Positions 17,651-25,998 are shown, counted from the first letter of the stretch. The stretch is 33,980 nt of DNA from Streptomyces sp. OfavH-34-F (GCF_022347745.1 NZ_JAKRGC010000031.1:1-33980); one strand, 5' to 3'. Notes: generated by a model not told the origin, from the letters alone. Numbers and translations: made by a program.

Positions 17651-18757
17651 CTAGCGCGGCAGCGTCGCCGGGCTGCCGCCGTTCGCCTCGTAGCCCGCGA
17701 CCGCCAGCGCCCGGTACACCGTGTACTCGGCGGCCGGGTCCTCGCTCGCCGTCCACGGCAGCGCGCCCACGTAGCCGTCGATGTGCACCACCTGGTGCAC
17801 CGCCTCCGCCCAGCGCTCCATCCGGACCAGGAACAGCACCAGCAGATGGCGCACGTGCGCCAGCATCGGATCGTCCGGCCGCGCCGCGTGCACCGCGAAC
17901 ATCGCGCCCTCCACGGCCCGCGTCACCACCTGGCTCTCGTAGAAGCCGCGCACCAGATTGACCTCGGGCAGATGCTCGTACACCGCGAACAGCGGCAGCG
18001 CGGCCAGCAGCGAACCCTGCGGCGCGCGGGCGGCGGCGGCCGTCGCGAAGCGGTCCGCCTCCTCGCGCGAACCGTGCCACCGCTCGCTCCAGAAGTGCAG
18101 CGCCGCGATGTGCGCGCCCATGTGCGCCGGGGCCCGGTCGATGATCTTCGCCCACAGCCGGTCGAACTCCTCGGCCGGGTAGCCCAGTCCGCGGGCCACC
18201 GCCAGCTCCGTGATGTACGGCACCGGGTCGCCCGGCGCCAGCAGCGCCGCCTCACCGATCACCGTACGGGCCTCCTCCAGGAGGATGCGGAAGTCGTCCG
18301 TCCCCGTCGTGGACGAGCGCCACGCCTGCTGCACCAGGAACTCCGCGTGCACCGCCGCCGCGCCCGCGTCCTTCGGCGCCTCCGCACGCCACTTGCGCAG
18401 CCACGCCCCGCCCGCGCCCGGCCGCGCCAGCAGCTCCAGCGACGCCGCCCCGGCGAACGCCTGCACCCGCTGCCAGCGCACCTCGCCCTCCTTCGGCGTC
18501 CCGGCCAGCAGCTGCGAGGCGGCCCGCCACTCCTGCGTCCCCTGCACGACCTCCAGCACATCGATCAGGTCCCGGTCCGGGCCCGGCGTACGCACGTCCA
18601 GCTCCTCCTGGCGCGCGAAGCCGTAGTCCTGCGGGTCGGCGGCGTCGGGGGAGCCCGGCGCGGCCAGCCGGATGCCGCCACCCCGCCGGCGCATCACATA
18701 GGGGCCGAGGACGGCGGCCAGCAGGCAGAGCGCGAGCAGGAACCACAGAATCTCCAT
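17651..18757 (-). CDS. Membrane-anchored helical-repeat protein, function unknown
   Basis: 368 residues. One N-terminal transmembrane helix (ILWFLLALCLLAAVLGPYV) is followed by an Arg-rich stop-transfer (MRRRGGG). The ~340-residue remainder is all-helical, rich in Ala, Leu, Trp and Glu, and looks like a degenerate TPR solenoid (HAEFLVQQAWRSS, GSLLAALPLFAVYEHL, ERWAEAVHQVVHIDGY). No catalytic motif was seen. The Arg patch after the helix places the large domain in the cytoplasm. ATG 18757 is chosen; ATG 18766 is equally possible, and both have a G-rich stretch only 1-4 nt upstream. The gene is divergent from metB. Confidence 0.8.
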   Translation of the reverse strand: MEILWFLLALCLLAAVLGPYVMRRRGGGIRLAAPGSPDAADPQDYGFARQEELDVRTPGPDRDLIDVLEVVQGTQEWRAASQLLAGTPKEGEVRWQRVQAFAGAASLELLARPGAGGAWLRKWRAEAPKDAGAAAVHAEFLVQQAWRSSTTGTDDFRILLEEARTVIGEAALLAPGDPVPYITELAVARGLGYPAEEFDRLWAKIIDRAPAHMGAHIAALHFWSERWHGSREEADRFATAAAARAPQGSLLAALPLFAVYEHLPEVNLVRGFYESQVVTRAVEGAMFAVHAARPDDPMLAHVRHLLVLFLVRMERWAEAVHQVVHIDGYVGALPWTASEDPAAEYTVYRALAVAGYEANGGSPATLPR

Positions 18758-18811
18758 GCCCCCCATTGTCCCCGGACGGCAGGGTGGACCGTGAGCCCCC
18801 TCGGAAGGAAC

Positions 18812-18817
18812 TACGCT
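18812..18817 (+). promoter_or_regulatory. Predicted metB -10 box (possible leaderless start)
   Basis: TACGCT lies 6 nt before the ATG at 18824, so transcription would begin at the start codon. A possible -35 TGGACC (18785-18790) is 21 nt away, longer than normal. GGAAGGA at 18802-18808 is 15 nt from the ATG, too far for an ideal Shine-Dalgarno. Confidence 0.3.
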
Positions 18818-18823
18818 CGCTCC

Positions 18824-19969
18824 ATGAGCGACCAGCACAGCTTCGAAACCCGTGCGATCCACGCGGGGAACACCGCAGACCCCCTCACGGGCGCGGTGGT
18901 TCCGCCCATCTACCAGGTGTCCACGTACAAGCAGGACGGCGTGGGCGGGCTGCGCGGCGGCTACGAGTACAGCCGCAGCGCCAACCCGACCCGTACCGCC
19001 CTGGAGGAGAACCTCGCGGCCCTGGAGGGCGGCCGGCGCGGGCTCGCCTTCGCCTCCGGCCTCGCCGCCGAGGACTGCCTGCTCCGTACGCTGCTCACCC
19101 CCGGCGACCACGTCGTCATCCCGAACGACGCCTACGGCGGCACCTTCCGGCTGTTCTCGAAGGTCGCAGCCCGCTGGGGCGTGGAGTTCTCCGTCGCCGA
19201 CACCGCCGACGTGGCGGCGGTCCGGGCCGCGCTCACCCCGCGCACCAAGGCGATCTGGGTGGAGACCCCGTCCAACCCGCTGCTCGGCATCACCGACATC
19301 GAGGCCGTCGCCCAGGTCGCCCGCACCGCCGGGGCGCGCCTCGTCGTCGACAACACCTTCGCCAGCCCCTACCTCCAGCAGCCCCTCGCGCTCGGCGCCG
19401 ACGTCGTGGTGCACTCCACCACCAAGTACATGGGCGGCCACTCGGACGTCGTCGGCGGCGCGCTGATCGTCGACGACCAGGCCCTGGCCGACGAACTGGT
19501 CTTCCACCAGAACGCCATGGGCGCGGTCGCCGGACCCTTCGACGCCTGGCTGGTGCTGCGCGGCATCAAGACGCTCGCCGTCCGCATGGACCGCCACTGC
19601 GAGAACGCCACCAAGGTCACCGAGCTGCTGACCCGGCACCCCAAGGTCACCCAGGTCCTCTACCCCGGCCTGCCCGAGCACCGGGGCCACGAGGTCGCGG
19701 CCAAGCAGATGCGCGCCTTCGGCGGCATGGTGTCCTTCCGCGTCGAGGGCGGCGAGGAGGCGGCGGTCGAGGTCTGCAACCGGGCGAAGCTGTTCACGCT
19801 GGGCGAGTCCCTGGGCGGCGTCGAATCGCTCCTGGAGCACCCCGGCCGCATGACGCACGCCTCGGCGGCCGGCTCCCCGCTGGAGGTCCCCGCCGACCTG
19901 GTCCGCCTCTCCGTGGGCATCGAGAACGCGGACGACCTGCTGGCCGACCTCACCCAGGCGCTCGGCTGA
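18824..19969 (+). CDS. metB: Cystathionine gamma-synthase / gamma-lyase (PLP enzyme)
   Basis: 381 residues of the Cys/Met-metabolism PLP family. The N-terminus FETRAIHAGNTADPLTGAVVPPIYQVSTY is diagnostic. PLP-binding residues include the YSRSANPTR and SGLAAEDCLLR segments, with VVDNTFASPYLQQPL supplying the ring-binding Asp. Lys201 in HSTTKYMGGHSD forms the Schiff base, and SLGGVESLLEHPGRMTH is the C-terminal signature. It joins O-activated homoserine with cysteine to give cystathionine, or cleaves cystathionine; sequence alone does not fully separate MetB from gamma-lyase. Start ATG 18824. Confidence 0.9.
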   Translation: MSDQHSFETRAIHAGNTADPLTGAVVPPIYQVSTYKQDGVGGLRGGYEYSRSANPTRTALEENLAALEGGRRGLAFASGLAAEDCLLRTLLTPGDHVVIPNDAYGGTFRLFSKVAARWGVEFSVADTADVAAVRAALTPRTKAIWVETPSNPLLGITDIEAVAQVARTAGARLVVDNTFASPYLQQPLALGADVVVHSTTKYMGGHSDVVGGALIVDDQALADELVFHQNAMGAVAGPFDAWLVLRGIKTLAVRMDRHCENATKVTELLTRHPKVTQVLYPGLPEHRGHEVAAKQMRAFGGMVSFRVEGGEEAAVEVCNRAKLFTLGESLGGVESLLEHPGRMTHASAAGSPLEVPADLVRLSVGIENADDLLADLTQALG

Positions 19970-19977
19970 GGCCACCC

Positions 19978-20005
19978 GAGGGGGCCGGACCGTCCCGGCC
20001 CCCTC
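19978..20005. terminator. Bidirectional hairpin terminator overlapping a stop codon
   Basis: A perfect 11-bp stem, GAGGGGGCCGG at 19978-19988 and CCGGCCCCCTC at 19995-20005, with a 6-nt loop. It lies 8 bp after the metB stop and overlaps the TGA of the convergent gene (20004-20006). Confidence 0.8.
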
Positions 20006-20252
20006 ACCAGCCGTCCAGCGAGGGCGTCGTCGCGGGTGGTGCCTCCCAGGGCCGGACCAGCAGCGCCCACACCGTGAACGCCGCCACCGCGGCCACCAGC
20101 AGCAGCGTCCCCAGCCGGCGCAGCCTCCGCCGGCGTCGGACCAGCCGCCCGCCCCGCTCCGCCGCCCGCGCCGCGAGATCGGCCGGCACCCGGGGATGCG
20201 GGCCCTCCAGCATCTGCCGTACCCGGTCCTCCCGGCGCCTCGTGCCGCTCAC
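20004..20252 (-). CDS. Small membrane protein coupled to the sigma-like gene (candidate anti-sigma)
   Basis: 82 residues. A cytoplasmic, Arg-rich ~48-residue N-terminus (RRREDRVRQMLEGPHPRVPADLAARAAERG) is followed by one transmembrane helix (LGTLLLVAAVAAFTVWALLV) and a short Pro-rich exterior tail. The GTG start at 20252 shares four bases (GTGA) with the stop of the upstream sigma-like gene, so translation is coupled. Position and topology fit a short membrane anti-sigma factor, but no zinc-binding anti-sigma motif (HxxxCxxC) is present, so this role is inference. Confidence 0.7.
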   Translation of the reverse strand: MSGTRRREDRVRQMLEGPHPRVPADLAARAAERGGRLVRRRRRLRRLGTLLLVAAVAAFTVWALLVRPWEAPPATTPSLDGW

Positions 20253-20743
20253 GGCCCGGCCCCCAGGAGCCGGGCGGCCCCCCGGCGCGCGGTCGGGTTC
20301 CGGGAGCCGCACATCGTGGCCACCGAGCGGTTGCAGACCGCGCGCACCCGGTCCCGCCCCAGCCCGAGCAGGGCCGCCGTCCGCTCCTCCGGCACCCCCT
20401 CGTACAGCCGCAGCACCAGGACCAGGCGCTCCTGCGGGGTCAGCCGGTCCAGCAGCCCGCCGCGCGGGCGGCGGTGACGCCACGCCTCACGGGCGAACCG
20501 GGCCGCCAGGTCCTGCCGGGTGCGGTCGTACGGGTCCTCGCCGCGCAGCCGCTCCCAGTCGGCGAACGTCCGGGCCAGCGAGGCCGTCAGCAGGCGCAGG
20601 GCGCGCGGACGGCCGTCCGGCCCGTCCTCCGGTTCGGCCGTCAGCAGCGTGGCCGTGCGCAGCAGACGGCCGGCCGCGCCCGCGACGAACGAGTCGAAGT
20701 CGTGGGCGCGGCTCCGCTGCGGACCAGCCTGGAACTCACGCAC
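20249..20743 (-). CDS. Degenerate ECF-like sigma factor (SigE-70/SigM-like family)
   Basis: 164 residues. The C-terminal part is a clear sigma region 4: LTPQERLVLVLRLYEGVPEERTAALLG, then GLGRDRVRAVCNRSVATM as the recognition helix. Region 2 is recognisable only by its first helix (DFDSFVAGAAGRLLRTATLLT). The conserved acidic DAEDLVQ-type stretch and -10-recognition helix are replaced by EPEDGPDGRPRALRLLTASLARTF. It may therefore be a sigma factor with unusual -10 contacts or a sigma-derived regulator. GTG 20743 is preceded by GGACGGG. Its stop overlaps the next start by four bases. It lies downstream of marR on the same strand. Confidence 0.72.
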   Translation of the reverse strand: MREFQAGPQRSRAHDFDSFVAGAAGRLLRTATLLTAEPEDGPDGRPRALRLLTASLARTFADWERLRGEDPYDRTRQDLAARFAREAWRHRRPRGGLLDRLTPQERLVLVLRLYEGVPEERTAALLGLGRDRVRAVCNRSVATMCGSRNPTARRGAARLLGAGP

Positions 20744-20800
20744 CCGTCCATCCGAACGCGCGACGGCTTCCCGGTCAACCCCTCGGCGTACAGCGGCTCT

Positions 20801-21331
20801 TCAGCTCGCCGGCGCCGTCTGGTGGGCCGCCTGGCGGGCGGCCAGCGCCCCGTTGAAACGGGTGAGCAGCGCACAGAACGTGTTCCGCTCCTCCTCGCTC
20901 CAGCCGTCCGTCACCTGCGACATCAACTCTCGCCGGGAACTGCGGACCTCGTCCAGCCGGGCCTGGCCGCGCGGCGAGAGCTGGAGCACGACCGCGCGGC
21001 CGTCCTCCGGGTGCGAAGTTCGCTTCACCAGACCGGTGTCCACCAGCGGAGCCACCTGCCGCGTCACCGTCGAGGAGTCGATCCCCATCCCGGCCGCCAG
21101 CGCCTTGACACCCATCGGCCCTTCCAGATCCAGCCGGTTCAGCAGCAGATACGCCGCCCGGTCCATGGAGTTGCGGACCTGGCCCACCCCGCCGAGCCGG
21201 GTCTGCTCGGCGCGGCGGGCGAAGACGGCCACCTGGTGCTGGAGTGTGTCGAGGACGTGCTCGGAACCCGGATTTTCCGGGGCGGCGCCCCGGGAAGGAG
21301 ACGAGGCAGTCGTCATGTCCTGAGGGGGCAT
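20801..21331 (-). CDS. MarR family transcriptional regulator
   Basis: 176 residues with the MarR winged helix: a dimerisation helix (VLDTLQHQVAVFARRAEQ), then the helix-turn-helix GPMGVKALAAGMGIDSSTVTRQVAPLVDTGLVKR and the wing TSHPEDGRAVVLQLSPRGQ. MarR proteins usually repress a divergent gene or themselves and are released by phenolic or oxidative signals. ATG 21331 is preferred (GAGAG ~10 nt upstream); ATG 21316 is nearer but has poor spacing. It is divergent from ilvA, and a DrrAB-type exporter lies after ilvA, a possible target. An imperfect palindrome around 21401-21417 and GCAAG-A-CTTGC at 21473-21483 are candidate sites. Confidence 0.9.
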   Translation of the reverse strand: MPPQDMTTASSPSRGAAPENPGSEHVLDTLQHQVAVFARRAEQTRLGGVGQVRNSMDRAAYLLLNRLDLEGPMGVKALAAGMGIDSSTVTRQVAPLVDTGLVKRTSHPEDGRAVVLQLSPRGQARLDEVRSSRRELMSQVTDGWSEEERNTFCALLTRFNGALAARQAAHQTAPAS

Positions 21332-21486
21332 GGCCGGGGGCTCTCTTCGTATGTGACGGATAAGTGGGGGACAGAGTACGCGGCCACGGGGCAACGTGTA
21401 CCAGTGCTGCACAAACCTGCGGACATCGGCGCAGGGTGCCCCGCCAAGCGGCGGCCGGGGCCCCCGCGAGCTGCAAGACTTGCGGT
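21332..21486. promoter_or_regulatory. marR/ilvA divergent regulatory region
   Basis: 155 bp. A perfect 5-bp inverted repeat GCAAG-A-CTTGC at 21473-21483 ends three bases before the ilvA ATG, where a bound repressor would block expression. A looser repeat TGTAC...GCACA lies near 21401-21415. No Shine-Dalgarno precedes ilvA. Confidence 0.4.
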
Positions 21487-22716
21487 ATGGACTTCCCCTC
21501 GCGCGGCAGCTTTCCCCCGGTGATCCTCGACGACGTCCGGGGCGCGCAGAAGATGCTCTCCGGGGTCTCCCGGGTCACGCCCCTGGAGGGCAGCCGCCAT
21601 CTGTCCGGCCTGGTGGGCGCGCCCGTCCTGTTCAAGTGCGAGAACCTCCAGCGGACCGGTTCGTTCAAACTGCGCGGCGCCTACGTGCGCATCTCCGGGC
21701 TCACCCCGGTCGAACGCGCCGCCGGCGTCGTGGCCGCGAGCGCCGGGAACCACGCCCAGGGCGTCGCGCTCGCCTCCGCGCTCCTCGGCGTACGCGCCAC
21801 GGTCTTCATGCCCGTCGGGGCGCCGCTGCCGAAGGTCGCCGCCACCCGCGAGTACGGGGCGCGGGTCCGGCTGCACGGCACCGTCGTGGACGACACCCTG
21901 GCCGCCGCCCAGGAGTACGCCCGCGAGACCGGGGCCGTCTTCATCCACCCCTTCGACCACGCCGACATCATCGCCGGACAGGGCACCGTCGGGCTGGAGA
22001 TCCTGGACCAGTGCCCCGAGGTCCGCACCATCGTCGTCGGGATCGGCGGCGGCGGGCTGGCGGCCGGGATCGCCGTCGCGGTCAAGGCGGTCCGGCCCGA
22101 CGTGCGGATCGTCGGCGTGCAGGCGGCCGGCGCCGCCTGCTACCCGCCCTCGCTGGCGGCCGACCGCCCCGTCTCCATCGGCTCGCTCCAGACCATGGCG
22201 GACGGCATCAAGGTCGGACGCCCCGGCGACGTGCCGTTCGGCCTGGTCCGGGATCTGGTGGACGAGGTGCGCACGGTCTCCGAGGACCAGCTCTCCAGCG
22301 CCCTGCTGCTCTGCCTGGAGCGGGCCAAGATGGTCGTCGAACCCGCAGGGGCCAGCCCGGTCGCCGCGCTGCTCGCCGACCCGAAGGCGTTCCACGGGCC
22401 CGTCGTCGCCCTGCTCTCCGGCGGCAACGTCGACCCGCTGCTGATGCAGCGCATCCTCACCCACGGCATGGCGGCGGCCGGCCGCTACCTCAGCCTGCGG
22501 CTGCGCCTCACGGACCGGCCCGGCGCGCTCGCCACGCTGCTCGGCGTGCTGTCGGTGGCCGACGCCAACGTCCTGGACGTCGGCCACGCCCGTACCGAAC
22601 CCCGGCTCGGCCTCACCGAGGCGGAGGTGGAGCTGCACCTGGAGACCAAGGGCCCCGAGCACTGCGAGGACGTGAAGGCGGCGCTGCGGAACGCGGGGTA
22701 CCGGGTGATGAGCTGA
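21487..22716 (+). CDS. ilvA: Threonine ammonia-lyase (catabolic type, with ACT domain)
   Basis: 409 residues, PLP-dependent fold type II. It converts threonine to 2-oxobutyrate plus ammonia. Lys61 in TGSFKLRGAY binds PLP, ASAGNHAQGVALAS is the phosphate/substrate loop, and VGIGGGGLAAG is the Gly-rich PLP-phosphate loop. Residues ~330-409 (YLSLRLRLTDRPGALATLLGVLS) are a single ACT domain for effector binding. Length and the single ACT domain match the TdcB-like form rather than the ~510-residue biosynthetic IlvA, so tdcB would be an equally fair name. Start ATG 21487, with no Shine-Dalgarno. Confidence 0.92.
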   Translation: MDFPSRGSFPPVILDDVRGAQKMLSGVSRVTPLEGSRHLSGLVGAPVLFKCENLQRTGSFKLRGAYVRISGLTPVERAAGVVAASAGNHAQGVALASALLGVRATVFMPVGAPLPKVAATREYGARVRLHGTVVDDTLAAAQEYARETGAVFIHPFDHADIIAGQGTVGLEILDQCPEVRTIVVGIGGGGLAAGIAVAVKAVRPDVRIVGVQAAGAACYPPSLAADRPVSIGSLQTMADGIKVGRPGDVPFGLVRDLVDEVRTVSEDQLSSALLLCLERAKMVVEPAGASPVAALLADPKAFHGPVVALLSGGNVDPLLMQRILTHGMAAAGRYLSLRLRLTDRPGALATLLGVLSVADANVLDVGHARTEPRLGLTEAEVELHLETKGPEHCEDVKAALRNAGYRVMS

Positions 22717-22768
22717 CGGCGTGCGGTCGGCTTGTGTGTTTTACCGGGCATCGCACCACCGTCAAACC

Positions 22769-22774
22769 TAGGAT
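22769..22774 (+). promoter_or_regulatory. Predicted -10 box for the ABC exporter operon
   Basis: TAGGAT is a consensus streptomycete -10, placed 45 nt before the ATG at 22820. Predicted transcription start is near 22781, giving a ~40-nt leader with GGGGGA before the ATG. No good -35 at 16-19 nt. Confidence 0.35.
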
Positions 22775-22819
22775 CTGGGTCTGAGAGGTAGCCACCCGAA
22801 CGCACTGGGGGAATCCCAT

Positions 22820-23839
22820 ATGCCAGGCGCCATCCATGCCGAAGGGCTCGTCAAGACCTTCGGAGACGTGCGAGCACTAGGCGGCGTCGACCTCGACGTA
22901 CCGGAGGGCACCGTCCTCGGCCTCCTCGGCCCCAACGGCGCCGGCAAGACGACCGCCGTACGCGTCCTGACGACGCTGCTGCGGCCCGACAGCGGCAGCG
23001 CCTCCGTCGCCGGGATCGACGTGCTGAAACGGCCCAACGAGGTGCGGCGCGCCATCGGGCTCTCCGGCCAGTTCGCCGCCGTCGACGAATACCTCACCGG
23101 CCGCGAGAACCTCCGCATGGTCGGCCAGCTCTACCAGATGAGCGGGCGGGCGGCGAAGGCGCGGGCGGGCGAGCTGCTGGACCGGTTCAACCTGGCCGAC
23201 GCGGCGGACCGCCCCGCCAAGACGTACTCCGGCGGCATGCGGCGCCGCCTGGACCTCGCGGCGGCGCTCGTCGTGTCGCCGCCGGTCATGTTCATGGACG
23301 AGCCGACGACCGGCCTCGACCCGCGCAACCGCCAGCAGCTCTGGGAGGTCATCGAGGAACTCGTGGCCGGCGGCACCACGCTGCTGCTGACCACGCAGTA
23401 CCTGGAGGAGGCGGACCACCTCGCCCACGACATCTGCGTGATCGACCACGGCCGGGTCATCGCCCGGGGCACCTCCGACCAGCTCAAGGCCCGGACCGGC
23501 GGCGAGCGCGTCGAGGTCGTCGTGCACCACCCCGACCAGATCGAACCGGCCCGCGCCGTCCTGGCCCGCGTCGGCAAGGGCGAGACCGCCGTCCTCCCGC
23601 ACATGCGCAAGCTGACGGTCCCGGTCGACGGCGGCGCCAAGCTCCTCGCCGAGGTCATCCGCGACCTCGACGCGCGGGGCGTGGAGATCGACGACATCGG
23701 GCTGCGCCGCCCCACCCTCGACGACGTGTTCATCTCCCTCACCGGACACGCCGCCGAACAGGACAAGAGCGACGACACCGACACCGACGGCACCGACGGC
23801 GCGACCGCCGCCGGTGCCCGGACGGAGGCAGAGAAGTGA
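22820..23839 (+). CDS. DrrA-like ABC transporter ATP-binding protein
   Basis: 339 residues, nucleotide-binding subunit of an ABC-2 type exporter. Walker A is GPNGAGKTT (37-45), the Q-loop Gln is in LSGQF (84), the signature is YSGGM (136-140), and Walker B is VMFMDEPTTGLD (Asp160, catalytic Glu161). The switch motif reads TTQYLEEADHLAHD, with Gln in place of the usual His, a trait of the daunorubicin-resistance (DrrA) branch. The C-terminal domain ends TLDDVFISLTG, followed by an acidic Asp/Thr-rich tail (DKSDDTDTDGTDG). It overlaps the permease start by four bases, so the two are coupled. Substrate is unknown; drug, pigment or lipid efflux is likely. Confidence 0.93.
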   Translation: MPGAIHAEGLVKTFGDVRALGGVDLDVPEGTVLGLLGPNGAGKTTAVRVLTTLLRPDSGSASVAGIDVLKRPNEVRRAIGLSGQFAAVDEYLTGRENLRMVGQLYQMSGRAAKARAGELLDRFNLADAADRPAKTYSGGMRRRLDLAAALVVSPPVMFMDEPTTGLDPRNRQQLWEVIEELVAGGTTLLLTTQYLEEADHLAHDICVIDHGRVIARGTSDQLKARTGGERVEVVVHHPDQIEPARAVLARVGKGETAVLPHMRKLTVPVDGGAKLLAEVIRDLDARGVEIDDIGLRRPTLDDVFISLTGHAAEQDKSDDTDTDGTDGATAAGARTEAEK

Positions 23840-24687
23840 GCGCCCTCACCGAGACGAGCGCGGCCCCCGCCCGCTCCGGCGGTTCCCTCGGCCAGTCCGT
23901 ACGCGACTCGCTGGTCATCGCCCGCCGCAACCTCATCCGCATGACCCGCATCCCCGAGATGGTCATCTTCGGGCTCATCCAGCCGATCATGTTCGTGGTG
24001 CTGTTCACCTACGTCTTCGGCGGCTCGATCAAGGTCGGCGGCACGATCTCGCCGCAGGCGTACCGCGAGTTCCTGATGGCCGGCATCTTCGCCCAGACCG
24101 TCACCTTCGCCACGGCGGGCGCCGGGGCGGGCATCGCCGACGACATGCACAAGGGGCTCATCGACCGGTTCCGGTCCCTGCCCATGGCGCGCGGCGCCGT
24201 CCTCACCGGACGCACCCTCGCCGACCTCGTCCAGACCGCGCTCACGCTCGTCGTCCTGGCCGGGGTCGCGCTCATCGTCGGCTGGCGCACCCACGAGAAC
24301 ATCGGCAAGGTGCTCCTCGGCTTCCTGCTGCTGCTCCTGCTCGGCTACGCGTTCTCCTGGATCGGCGCGCTGATCGGCCTGTCCGTCCGCACCCCGGAGG
24401 CGGCCACCTCCGGCGGGCTGATCTGGCTGTTCCCGCTCACGTTCATCTCGAACGCCTTCGTGGACGCCAACCAGATGCCGACGTTCCTGCGCTACATCGC
24501 CGAGTGGAACCCGTTCAGTGCCACCGTGCAGGCGTGCCGGGTCCTGTTCGGCAACCTGCCGCCCGGCTTCGTCACCCCGGACGCCTGGCCCATGCAGCAC
24601 CCGATCATCGCGTCGATCGTGTGGTCCGTGGTGATCCTCGTCGTCTTCCGCACCCTCGCCGTACGCAAGTACCGCTCGGCCGTCTGA
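23836..24687 (+). CDS. ABC-2 type transporter permease (DrrB-like)
   Basis: 283 residues with about six transmembrane helices, starting after a ~45-residue cytoplasmic N-terminus (SLVIARRNLIRMTRIPEMVIFGLIQPIMFVVLF). The conserved ABC-2 region lies in the middle (KGLIDRFRSLPMARGAVLTGRTLADLVQT). A late segment, FISNAFVDANQMPTFLRYIAEWNPFSATVQACR, is typical of DrrB/NodJ-type permeases. GTG 23836 shares GTGA with the stop of the ATPase gene. It forms the membrane half of the exporter and is followed by a strong terminator. Confidence 0.93.
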   Translation: MSALTETSAAPARSGGSLGQSVRDSLVIARRNLIRMTRIPEMVIFGLIQPIMFVVLFTYVFGGSIKVGGTISPQAYREFLMAGIFAQTVTFATAGAGAGIADDMHKGLIDRFRSLPMARGAVLTGRTLADLVQTALTLVVLAGVALIVGWRTHENIGKVLLGFLLLLLLGYAFSWIGALIGLSVRTPEAATSGGLIWLFPLTFISNAFVDANQMPTFLRYIAEWNPFSATVQACRVLFGNLPPGFVTPDAWPMQHPIIASIVWSVVILVVFRTLAVRKYRSAV

Positions 24688-24691
24688 GACG

Positions 24692-24731
24692 CGACGGAGC
24701 CCCGGCCGCCTGTGCGGCCGGGGCTCCGTCG
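24692..24731. terminator. 18-bp-stem bidirectional terminator
   Basis: A perfect 18-bp stem (24692-24709 with 24714-24731) around a 4-nt CTGT loop, five bases after the permease stop and 17 bp from the end of convergent greA. One of the strongest hairpins in the window. Confidence 0.9.
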
Positions 24732-24748
24732 TGCGTACGGGGCGGCGG

Positions 24749-25246
24749 TCAGCCGGTGTACGGCTTCGCCGACAGGATCTTGACCGTGGCGGTCTTGCCG
24801 TTCGGCAGCTCGTACTCGGCGGTCTCGCCCATCTTCTTGCCGTTCACGCCCATGCCGAGCGGCGACTGCGGCGAGTAGGTCTCGATCGCGCCGCTGGCGT
24901 ACTCACGGGAGGCGAGGAGGAACGTCGTCGTGTCGTCCTCGTCGCCGTCGAAGGCGATCGTCACGACCATGCCGGGCTCGACCACGCCGTCGTCGGCCGG
25001 CGCCTCGCCGACCTTCGCGTGCTCCAGGAGCTGGGTCAGCTGGCGCACCCGGAGCTCCATCTTGCCCTGCTCCTCCTTGGCCGCGTGGTACCCGCCGTTC
25101 TCGCGCAGGTCCCCCTCCTCACGGGCCGCCGCGATCTTGACGGCGATCTCCGTGCGCGCGGGACCAGACAGGTACTCCAGCTCGGCCTTGAGCTGGTTGT
25201 ACGCCTCCTGCGTGAGCCAGGTGACGTTTTCGCTGGTCTGGGTCAC
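24749..25246 (-). CDS. greA: Transcription elongation factor GreA
   Basis: 165 residues. It rescues backtracked RNA polymerase by stimulating transcript cleavage. The N-terminal coiled coil (LTQEAYNQLKAELEYLSGPARTEIAVKIAAAREEGDLRENGGYHAAKEEQ) includes the acidic tip DLRENGGYHAA, whose Asp and Glu enter the secondary channel. The C-terminal FKBP-like domain ends with SPLGMGVNGKKMGETAEYELPNG. The frame extends upstream to 25306, but GTG 25246 (MTQTSENVTWL) has GAGGAG 7-8 nt before it and gives the family length. Confidence 0.95.
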   Translation of the reverse strand: MTQTSENVTWLTQEAYNQLKAELEYLSGPARTEIAVKIAAAREEGDLRENGGYHAAKEEQGKMELRVRQLTQLLEHAKVGEAPADDGVVEPGMVVTIAFDGDEDDTTTFLLASREYASGAIETYSPQSPLGMGVNGKKMGETAEYELPNGKTATVKILSAKPYTG

Positions 25247-25429
25247 AGGGTGCTCCTCGTCGGTACTGGGAATACAAAGCAACGCCCTACCCGCAAGCAT
25301 GCGCACTCACGGGTGGGCGAAACCACGAGCCTAACAATTCACCGGGAAAAGGGGGAGAAGGTAAAACTCAGGACCGAAGAAAACGCAGGTCAGGGCCTGT
25401 CAACTGAGGTTACGACGGGCGTGCTGCGG

Positions 25430-25846
25430 TCAACGCGACGCCCCGTCGTCCTCCGAGCAGCCCAGCAGCTCGACGGCGGTCGCCCGCGAGGTCGTGCGCA
25501 GGGTCAGGATCTCGTCGACGCGGGTGGCGTCCTCGTCGAACCGGAAGTCCTTGCGGGCCACGTCCGTACCGTCCTCGCGCTGCGCGCGCAGCGAGCAGTA
25601 GCCCCGGGCACCGGCGTCCTTGCGGACCTCCAGATGGATCTCGACCTTCTCGTCCGAGACCACCTTGAACTTGATCACCTCGGCGCTCAGGCCCTTCCCG
25701 GACACGTAGCCGTAGCCGATCCAGCCGATGACGCCCAGCAGCACGGCGCCCAGCACCGCACCGATGATCTTGAGCTTGCGGTCCGCGCGCTGGTCCGCGG
25801 AGCGGCCGTAGCGGTTCTCGGGAAGCGCGTCGCGCACCGCTGTCAT
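25430..25846 (-). CDS. DUF4307 family membrane protein
   Basis: 138 residues. An Arg-rich cytoplasmic N-terminus (ENRYGRSADQRADRK) is followed by one transmembrane helix (IIGAVLGAVLLGVIGWIGYGY) and an extracellular beta-rich domain (VIKFKVVSDEKVEIHLEVRK) with two Cys (GYCSL, LGCSEDD) that could form a disulfide. This layout and the greA/mca neighbourhood match the actinobacterial DUF4307 family, whose role is unknown. ATG 25846 follows GGGAGGAA at ideal spacing; an upstream in-frame start at 25885 lacks one. It is divergent from mca. Confidence 0.85.
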   Translation of the reverse strand: MTAVRDALPENRYGRSADQRADRKLKIIGAVLGAVLLGVIGWIGYGYVSGKGLSAEVIKFKVVSDEKVEIHLEVRKDAGARGYCSLRAQREDGTDVARKDFRFDEDATRVDEILTLRTTSRATAVELLGCSEDDGASR

Positions 25847-25998
25847 GATCGTTCCTCCCAGGCCGGGGATCGAGGAATTTTCCACCCCCCGGTTCGGTCA
25901 CTATAGAAGTTGCCCACCCGCCACCCGACCGCCGCCCCGAGACCGGCGTCCCTGCGGGACGGCACCATTGATGGCGACCAGTGACTGAGGATCGAGTC

